Source: JANXQG01 sp963775975
GTDB lineage: Bacteria; Planctomycetota; Planctomycetia; Pirellulales; Thermoguttaceae
DNA length: 64,000 bases
Direction: 5' to 3'
Assembly: GCA_963775975.1 (NCBI GenBank)
Contig: CAVZKX010000003.1
Location: forward strand, 806,001 to 870,000
Under the pieces are notes generated by a model. That model saw only the letters and a program-made list of their open reading frames with translations. It had not been told where the DNA came from and did no database searches. This document shows, one piece after another, positions 58,947-64,000 of this stretch; position 1 is the stretch's first letter, and the number at the start of each line of letters is the position of its first letter. Position numbers and translations under genes: made by a program.

Positions 58947-60621
58947 ATGCATACCGAGTATCATGTTCCGGCCCTACGAGAGTTAAGGGACCAGCAAGCC
59001 CGTATTGCATCGCGCGAAAAGAAGATCGAGCAGGTTTTCGCGGCTGAGAAGCTCTTGGCGGAGATCGTGCCCGATCGGGTTTATACCCACGAATACGTCT
59101 GCTACCGGATTACTCGCGTTCGCTGGGAAGCTTACCAGAGTGTAAAGTTCAACGGGGTCGACGCCAAACACGACCTCTTGCTTTATATTGAGGACTTGTC
59201 GGATGCCGCCGACGTTGCAGCCGATTCAGCCGGCGAGCCGGTGATGACGATCGATGAGCTTGCCCGGCGGTTTAATGTTTCCACGAAGACGATCTCCCGC
59301 TGGCGGCATCTCGGTTTGATCAGCCGTCGCTTTGTGGTTGACGGCCGCAAGCGGGTGGGCTTTCTAGAGAGTTCTATCAATCGGTTCGTCGAGTTGAATG
59401 GCGACAAGGTGCGCCGGGGCGGGCGCTTCAGCCAGATCTCCGAGGCTGAGCGCGAGGCGATTATTGTTCGTGCGCGGCGACTGGCTCAACACGGCGGATC
59501 ACCCACTGAGATCGTATGCCGCATCGCGCGAAAATCGGGCCGCAGCCCAGAAACGATCCGCTACATTCTGAAGCAGTTCGACCTCGAAAATACAGAGTTT
59601 TCGCTATTCCCTGGGAACCAGCGACCGCTGGACTCGGAAGCGAAGCGGGCGATTTACTGTCAATTTCACGAAGGCGAGTCGGCCAACGGGCTTGCCAGGC
59701 GCTTCGGGCGTACGCGGGCTAGCATATATCGGGTGATCGGTGAAATGCGAGCCCTGCAATTGAACGAATTGCCACTGGACTATGTTCCAAATGCGGAGTT
59801 CGCGCGGACTTTACATTCGTCAAAGCGGCAGCAGCAGATACTTATGCCGATGCCTCCCAGCGAAGAAGCAGTGAAAAAGGCCCGTATTCCCGCCGGATTG
59901 CCGCCGTACCTCGCGAGCTTGTACGAAGTGCCTTTGCTCAGCCGCACCCAAGAGGCCCACCTTTTCCGCAAGATGAACTTCCTCAAGTATAAGGCCAGCA
60001 CGCTGCGCGAGGAGCTCAACCCCAGTCAGCCGAAATCGAGCGTTATGGACGAGATCGAGGCTTTATATGAGGAATCGGTTGCTACCAAGAACCAGATTGT
60101 CCGCGCCAACTTGCGGCTTGTCGTTTCGATAGCCAAGCGGCATGTGGGGCCGGTGGAGAATTTCTTCGAGTTGGTCAGTGACGGCAATGTTTCGATGATG
60201 CGGGCGGTGGAAAAATTCGATTTCGCGCGAGGATACAAGTTCAGTACCTACGCAAGCTGGGCCATCATGAAAAACTTCGCGCGCACCATTCCCGACGAGC
60301 ACCGTCACCGCGACCGCTTCCGCACGAGCTTTGGGGAGATTTTTGCCGGCGCCGAGGACGAGCATGGCGATCAGATGGAGCAGGAATCATCGCAACTTCA
60401 ACGGCAGTGGCAAGTGGAGAAAATTCTCGGCCAACTGAATGAAAGAGAGCAGCGGATTATCGCAAGGCGCTTTCGGCCTGCTGCAGGAGCAAGAGCAAAC
60501 TCTCCGGGAGATCGGCGCTGAAGAGGGAGTCACGAAGGAGCGGGTTCGGCAACTTGAAGCCCGTGCCTTGAGCAAGCTTCGCAAAGCGGCCGAAGATGAG
60601 AAAATCGACTTCCCTGGATAG
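58947..60621 (+). CDS. Sigma-70 family sigma factor with N-terminal HTH domains (frameshifted)
   Basis: About 557 aa. N-terminal part: three HTH-like segments, MTIDELARRFNVSTKTISRW (100-119), GGSPTEIVCRIARKSGRSPE (183-202) and SANGLARRFGRTRASIYRVI (246-265). Then sigma-1.2-like (SLYEVPLLSRTQEAHLFRKM), sigma-2 (NLRLVVSIAKRHVGPVE, KFDFARGYKFSTYASWAIMK) and sigma-4 (TLREIGAEEGVTKERVRQLE). The fused HTHs are not typical of RpoD. The frame breaks near 60472: RRF should run on as GLLQEQEQTL; an extra T in CGCTTTCGG explains it. Start ATG 58947. The gap 58554-58946 shows no gene; TTGACG with TACAAC (58861-58890) is a weak promoter candidate. Confidence 0.88.
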
Positions 60622-60801
60622 TTCAGTCGCTGCGCGGGGTACTGCGAAACCCTTCCTATTGGTGGTGCGCCTGCTGCTTTTCAGATCTTTCAACTTGCTG
60701 GGCATGGCTGGAAATCACATGGTCAACACCCCTCGTTGGAGCTAGCGATTCGCGATTCTATCGGTGCGGTTTCGTTCGCGATTTTTTGGCATGAGACCGC
60801 C

Positions 60802-60829
60802 TTGTCGCTGCGCAAGCGATTGTTATACT
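60802..60829 (+). promoter_or_regulatory. Promoter of the tRNA-tuf cluster
   Basis: TTGTCG (60802-60807), 16-bp spacer, TATACT (60824-60829), 28 bp before tRNA-Thr. The spacer matches those of the four rRNA promoters. Confidence 0.65.
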
Positions 60830-60856
60830 AATGGATTCGCGTGTCGAGTCGAGGAG

Positions 60857-60929
60857 GCTAGCGTAGCTCAACTGGCAGAGCAGCTGATTTGTAATCAGCA
60901 GGTTGTGGGTTCAAGTCCCTCCGCTAGCT
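60857..60929 (+). tRNA. tRNA-Thr (anticodon TGT)
   Basis: 73 nt, acceptor GCTAGCG / CGCTAGC, D-arm TAGCTCAACTGGCAGAGCAG, anticodon loop around TTTGTAA with TGT, T-arm GTGGGTTCAAGTCCCTC. First gene of the cluster Thr-Tyr-Gly-Thr-tuf. Confidence 0.97.
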
Positions 60930-60967
60930 CGTAGCGGAAGTGCGCCTTTGAAGGACCGAAACGAAGT

Positions 60968-61036
60968 ATGGTGAATGACGAGTGTCGAATGAGGGTAGCC
61001 TATTCGTCATTAGCATTTCGTCATTCGTCATTTAGT
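60968..61036. repeat. ATGACGAATG-type repeats in tRNA spacer
   Basis: Inverted copies of GAATGACGAGTGTCGAATGA (60970) and CATTTCGTCATTCGTCATT (61015) sit between tRNA-Thr and tRNA-Tyr. A related set recurs at 61133-61222. Confidence 0.65.
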
Positions 61037-61039
61037 GCC

Positions 61040-61121
<82 letters not shown>

Positions 61122-61132
61122 TTGAGATGAAA

Positions 61133-61222
61133 GGACGAATGACGAAAATCAAATGACGAAGAGTGAATCGGCGAGCGTGCTCAGCATTCGACATTCGTCA
61201 TTCGGATTTTTGACATTTGTTC
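61133..61222. repeat. ATGACGAATG-type repeats in tRNA spacer
   Basis: GGACGAATGACGAAAATCAA at 61133 and CATTCGACATTCGTCATTCG near 61190 form an imperfect inverted repeat between tRNA-Tyr and tRNA-Gly, related to 60968-61036 and 62777-62870. Confidence 0.65.
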
Positions 61223-61225
61223 ACT

Positions 61226-61296
61226 GCGGGTGTAGCTCAATGGTAGAGCTGTAGCCTTCCAAGCTACTTACGTGGGTTCGATTCCCATCACCCGCT
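61226..61296 (+). tRNA. tRNA-Gly (anticodon TCC)
   Basis: 71 nt, acceptor GCGGGTG / CACCCGC, anticodon loop CTTCCAA containing TCC, T-arm GTGGGTTCGATTCCCAT. Confidence 0.96.
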
Positions 61297-61354
61297 TGGC
61301 TCCGCGCGGATGAAGAAACAGTAAGACAAAAAGGAAATTCAACGGCGACAACAG

Positions 61355-61427
<73 letters not shown>

Positions 61428-61576
61428 CTCGGTTGGCCGGATTTGTGAGCGAAATGGCCTGAAGTGAAGCAAGTTTCCACCACGCGTGGACGGCGGGCTC
61501 ACGACAAACCTTTGGCAAGGAAACGTTCGGTTAAACAGTTTTAGTTCCAACAAGCCTGTGATTGCAGGGAGATAGT

Positions 61577-62776
61577 ATGGCGAAGGAAGTATTCCAACGT
61601 AAGAAACCACACGTCAATGTCGGCACCATCGGCCACATTGATCACGGCAAGACGACGCTGACCGCCGCGATCGTGGCGACCCAGGCGGCCAAGGGGTTGG
61701 CCAAGTCCAAGGCGTACTCGGATATCGCCAAGGGCGGCACCGTCCGCGACGCGACCAAAACCGTGACCATCGCGGTCGCTCACGTCGAGTACGAGACCGA
61801 TAAGCGGCACTATGCCCACATCGACTGCCCTGGCCACGCCGACTTCATCAAGAACATGATCACCGGCGCCGCTCAGATGGACGGGGCAATCCTCGTCGTC
61901 TCCGCGGCCGATGGACCCATGCCGCAGACCCGCGAGCACGTGCTCCTGGCCCGGCAGGTGAACGTCCCCGCGCTCGTTTGCTTCCTCAACAAGATCGACC
62001 TCGTGGACGATCCCGAGTTGTTGGAACTGGTCGAGCTTGAAATTCGCGAGTTGCTCTCCAAATACGGTTTTCCGGGCGACGAAGTGCCGATTACCCGCGG
62101 AAGTTCGTTGCCGGCCTACAATAACCCGTCCGATCCGGTGGCCACGAAGTGTATTTCCGACCTGTTGGACACGGTGGATGCCTCTATCCCGGAGCCGGTT
62201 CGCGAGGTAGACAAGCCCTTCCTCATGGCCGTGGAAGACGTCTTCTCGATCGAAGGCCGTGGCACCGTGGCCACCGGCCGAATCGAGCGCGGCGTAATCA
62301 AGGTGGGTGAGCCGGTCGAGATCGTCGGCTTCGTTCCCGAGTCCCGTAAGACGGTCGTGACGGGCGTCGAGATGTTTAACAAGCAACTCGACCAGGGCAT
62401 GGCGGGCGACAACGTGGGTTGCCTGCTCCGCGGCGTCGATCGCAAGGATATCGAGCGAGGACAGGTCTTGGCCAAGGCCGGCTCCATCACGCCTCACACG
62501 CAATTCGAGGCCGAAGTCTACGTCCTGTCCAAAGAAGAAGGTGGGCGGCACACGCCCTTCTTTAGCGGCTATCGCCCCCAGTTCTACTTCCGCACGACGG
62601 ACGTGACTGGCACGGCGACCTTGTTGGGTGACGCGGACATGTGCATGCCCGGCGATAACGTTAAGCTTTCGGTCGAGTTGATTGCGCCGATCGCCATGGA
62701 GGTCAACGTGCGATTTGCCATCCGCGAAGGCGGCCGCACGGTCGGCTCGGGAGTCGTGACGAAGGTACTTAAATAG
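61577..62776 (+). CDS. tuf: Elongation factor Tu
   Basis: A 399-aa GTPase that brings aminoacyl-tRNA to the ribosome. G1 GHIDHGKTTL, G3 DCPGHADFIKNM, G4 NKID and the C-terminal beta-barrels (VEMFNKQLDQGMAGDNVG, TGTATL) are all present; no frameshift. ATG 61577 (MAKEVF) was chosen over an upstream start at 61562 because all EF-Tu proteins start MAKxxF and an AGGGAG site precedes it. It follows tRNA-Thr(GGT) as in E. coli thrT-tufB. Confidence 0.98.
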   Translation: MAKEVFQRKKPHVNVGTIGHIDHGKTTLTAAIVATQAAKGLAKSKAYSDIAKGGTVRDATKTVTIAVAHVEYETDKRHYAHIDCPGHADFIKNMITGAAQMDGAILVVSAADGPMPQTREHVLLARQVNVPALVCFLNKIDLVDDPELLELVELEIRELLSKYGFPGDEVPITRGSSLPAYNNPSDPVATKCISDLLDTVDASIPEPVREVDKPFLMAVEDVFSIEGRGTVATGRIERGVIKVGEPVEIVGFVPESRKTVVTGVEMFNKQLDQGMAGDNVGCLLRGVDRKDIERGQVLAKAGSITPHTQFEAEVYVLSKEEGGRHTPFFSGYRPQFYFRTTDVTGTATLLGDADMCMPGDNVKLSVELIAPIAMEVNVRFAIREGGRTVGSGVVTKVLK

Positions 62777-62870
62777 GAAATGACGAATGACGAATGTCGA
62801 AAGAATGACGAATGACAAAGCACAAAGCTACCGCTCCTTCGGCATTTGAGTTTCGACATTCGACATTTGC
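62777..62870. repeat. ATGACGAATG-type repeats downstream of tuf
   Basis: GGAAATGACGAATGACGAAT followed by a further ATGACGAATGAC, and the inverse TTTCGACATTCGACATT near 62850, flank CTACCGCTCC. A long imperfect hairpin just 3' of tuf and 5' of tRNA-Trp. Confidence 0.7.
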
Positions 62871-62873
62871 CTT

Positions 62874-62946
62874 AGGGGCGTAGCTCAATTGGTAGAGCAC
62901 CGGTCTCCAAAACCGGGGGTTGCGAGTTCGATTCCCGCCGCCCCTG
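62874..62946 (+). tRNA. tRNA-Trp (anticodon CCA)
   Basis: 73 nt, acceptor AGGGGCG / CGCCCCT, D-arm TAGCTCAATTGGTAGAGCAC, anticodon loop TCTCCAAAA with CCA, T-arm GCGAGTTCGATTCCCGC. tRNA-Trp before secE is a common bacterial arrangement. Confidence 0.97.
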
Positions 62947-63030
62947 CAGTTTTAGTTCACGCGGCTAAATGTGAGACGAGTTTCCGCGACATGAGGGCGC
63001 GTGACGGGTTCAGTTGCGCAAGCGTAAAAA

Positions 63031-63465
63031 ATGAGTTCCATTGCTGAAGAATTTTTCAGGTTCGGCGTCTACAAGCGGAGCCAGGGGCGAATCGTTCGCC
63101 AGGTGACGTTTGCGGCAATCGCCATCGCGATCTTGATCGGATTGTGGCAATTGTACTACTGGCTGCTGGGCCATGAGGGTTGGCCGCAAGCGGTCGTAAT
63201 CGGCGTGCCGGTCGTGCTTGCAATCGCGGGATTGTGGGCCACCTATCGCATCGTCAACTTGCCGGCCTTCGCGGACTTTTTGATTGCTGTCGAAGCCGAG
63301 ATGAACAAGGTGTCGTGGCCGTCGTGGAGCGAATTGGTGCGTTGGTCGATGGTAGTCATCATCATGATCTTCTCCATCGGTTTCCTGTTGTTCGGCTTTG
63401 ACGCATTTTGGGTGAAGATATTCCAATTGATCCACGTATTGCCCACGCCCAAGACGCCGTCGTAG
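63031..63465 (+). CDS. secE: Preprotein translocase subunit SecE
   Basis: A 144-aa membrane protein. The C-terminal SecE core (EAEMNKVSWPSWSELVRWS, then a membrane helix VVIIMIFSIGFLLFGF) is conserved. Two extra N-terminal membrane helices (AAIAIAILIGLWQLYYWLL and AVVIGVPVVLAIAGLWATY) give three in total, as in E. coli; the one-helix form is common in other phyla. It stabilises SecY. Next to nusG, as usual. Confidence 0.93.
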   Translation: MSSIAEEFFRFGVYKRSQGRIVRQVTFAAIAIAILIGLWQLYYWLLGHEGWPQAVVIGVPVVLAIAGLWATYRIVNLPAFADFLIAVEAEMNKVSWPSWSELVRWSMVVIIMIFSIGFLLFGFDAFWVKIFQLIHVLPTPKTPS

Positions 63466-63508
63466 AACAAAATAAGACGTAGAACAAATAAGACGTTGAA
63501 TAAATAAA
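63462..63508. repeat. Short direct repeat between secE and nusG
   Basis: GTAGAACAAAATAAGAC, GTAGAACAAATAAGAC and GTTGAATAAATAAAC follow one another at 63462-63508, about 16 bp each. The first copy overlaps the secE stop. Confidence 0.7.
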
Positions 63509-63543
63509 CCGCAGCAAACCGGCCGCGAGAGGTTTGAGCCGTC

Positions 63544-64000
63544 GTGACAGAACAAAACGGACAGAATCCCGATGTCGTGCAGGAGTTGCCCCCGGCAAGC
63601 ACCGGCGGCGAACCGCAGCCTGAGCATGCGCCACCGGCGTCGGGGCATGACATGCCTCCGGTCGAGGTCGGCGAGGAAGCGGCGGTGCTCGAAGAAGCGG
63701 CGTCCGATTACACCGACGATGGCGCCGAGTCAATCGTGGCTGTGCCGGTCAAAACCAAGGCAGCGAAGTCCGAGTCGGCAAAACCACGCAAGGCGACGGC
63801 GGAAGTGCCCGTTGCCACCGATGCGCCCAAGTCGGAGAGCATGAATTGGTACATCCTCAAGGTGCAGAGCAACCGCGAGGAGTCGATACGCGAAGGTTTG
63901 TTGCGGCGAGTTGCCATCCAAGGGCTCGACCGCTTCTTCGGCGAGGTCATCGTGCCGACGGAGAAGGTCACCGAGTTCAAAGGCGGCAAGAAGCGGGTCA
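63544..64000 (+). CDS. nusG: Transcription termination/antitermination protein NusG, partial
   Basis: Reads from GTG 63544 without a stop to the window end, so only the N-terminal 152 codons are visible. The NusG N-terminal domain starts at residue 100 (MNWYILKVQSNREESIREGL, GEVIVPTEKVTEFKGGKKRV). Ahead of it is an Ala/Glu/Pro-rich disordered extension of 99 residues. A start at ATG 63841 would give the core only; the GTG is chosen because the frame is open, has GAGAGG upstream and codon use like a gene. NusG links RNA polymerase to Rho or the ribosome. Confidence 0.9.
   Translation, partial: MTEQNGQNPDVVQELPPASTGGEPQPEHAPPASGHDMPPVEVGEEAAVLEEAASDYTDDGAESIVAVPVKTKAAKSESAKPRKATAEVPVATDAPKSESMNWYILKVQSNREESIREGLLRRVAIQGLDRFFGEVIVPTEKVTEFKGGKKRV

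Noticed and set aside
61541..62818. Minus-strand ORF opposite tuf
   Set aside because: Antisense shadow of EF-Tu; it also extends through the repeat region.

Overview
The window looks like a chromosomal segment of a planctomycete, most likely from the Pirellulales. Evidence: 23S-5S rRNA genes with no linked 16S, three PEP-CTERM surface proteins, a BBP7-type beta-barrel, a DUF1598-type secreted protein, several ExbB/ExbD-like sets, an HTH-fused sigma-70 factor, and many short hairpin repeats of a kind common in these genomes. No phage, integrase, transposase or CRISPR array was seen.

Layout. 1-2.2 kb: minus-strand ExbB/ExbD/ExbD set. 2.6-6.9 kb: HhH protein, gamma-glutamylcyclotransferase-like protein, YefM/YoeB toxin-antitoxin, nadC, a candidate small RNA and a PilT-type ATPase. 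6.9-10.8 kb: four tandem promoters, a boxA-like site, 23S and 5S rRNA and a terminator. 11.2-17.2 kb: two large minus-strand PEP-CTERM genes (a subtilase-like one and a TIGR03790-like one with autotransporter beta-strand repeats). 17.8-22.5 kb: MotA/TolQ-like operon with two large ExbD-like partners. 22.8-26.2 kb: an ECF sigma factor translationally coupled to a stand-alone cobalamin-binding protein that carries the Wx9EH photoreceptor motif, facing DUF378, SOUL and fasciclin genes. 26.5-33 kb: transglycosylase-like protein, glycosidase-like protein, transaldolase, BBP7 barrel and a repeat-rich gap. 33-54 kb: PEP-CTERM protein, aspartic protease pair, ABC ATPase, trpE, mcsA-mcsB, coaD, class V aminotransferase, TPR protein, HicB/HicA-like pair, rpsT, pyrK, rluB, HNH pair, ICL/PEP-mutase family enzyme and an FHA-GAF-sigma54 activator. 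54-58.6 kb: DUF1598-like, Uma2 and unknown proteins. 58.9-64 kb: sigma-70 factor, then tRNA-Thr, Tyr, Gly, Thr, tuf, tRNA-Trp, secE and nusG, the classical translation/transcription cluster.

About a dozen genes, including expected housekeeping genes (nadC, trpE), are interrupted by single-base frameshifts, often beside short G, C or T runs. The reading frames stay open and conserved on both sides, so I treat most as sequence or assembly errors rather than gene decay, and annotate these genes end to end as single CDSs.

The most interesting system is the sigma factor plus B12-sensor operon at 22827-24487. It has the parts of a light-responsive or cobalamin-responsive transcription switch without a DNA-binding domain on the sensor. 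Second are the HTH-fused sigma factor at 58947-60621, the four-promoter rRNA leader with a uniform 16-bp spacer, and a compact candidate sRNA at 5276-5360.
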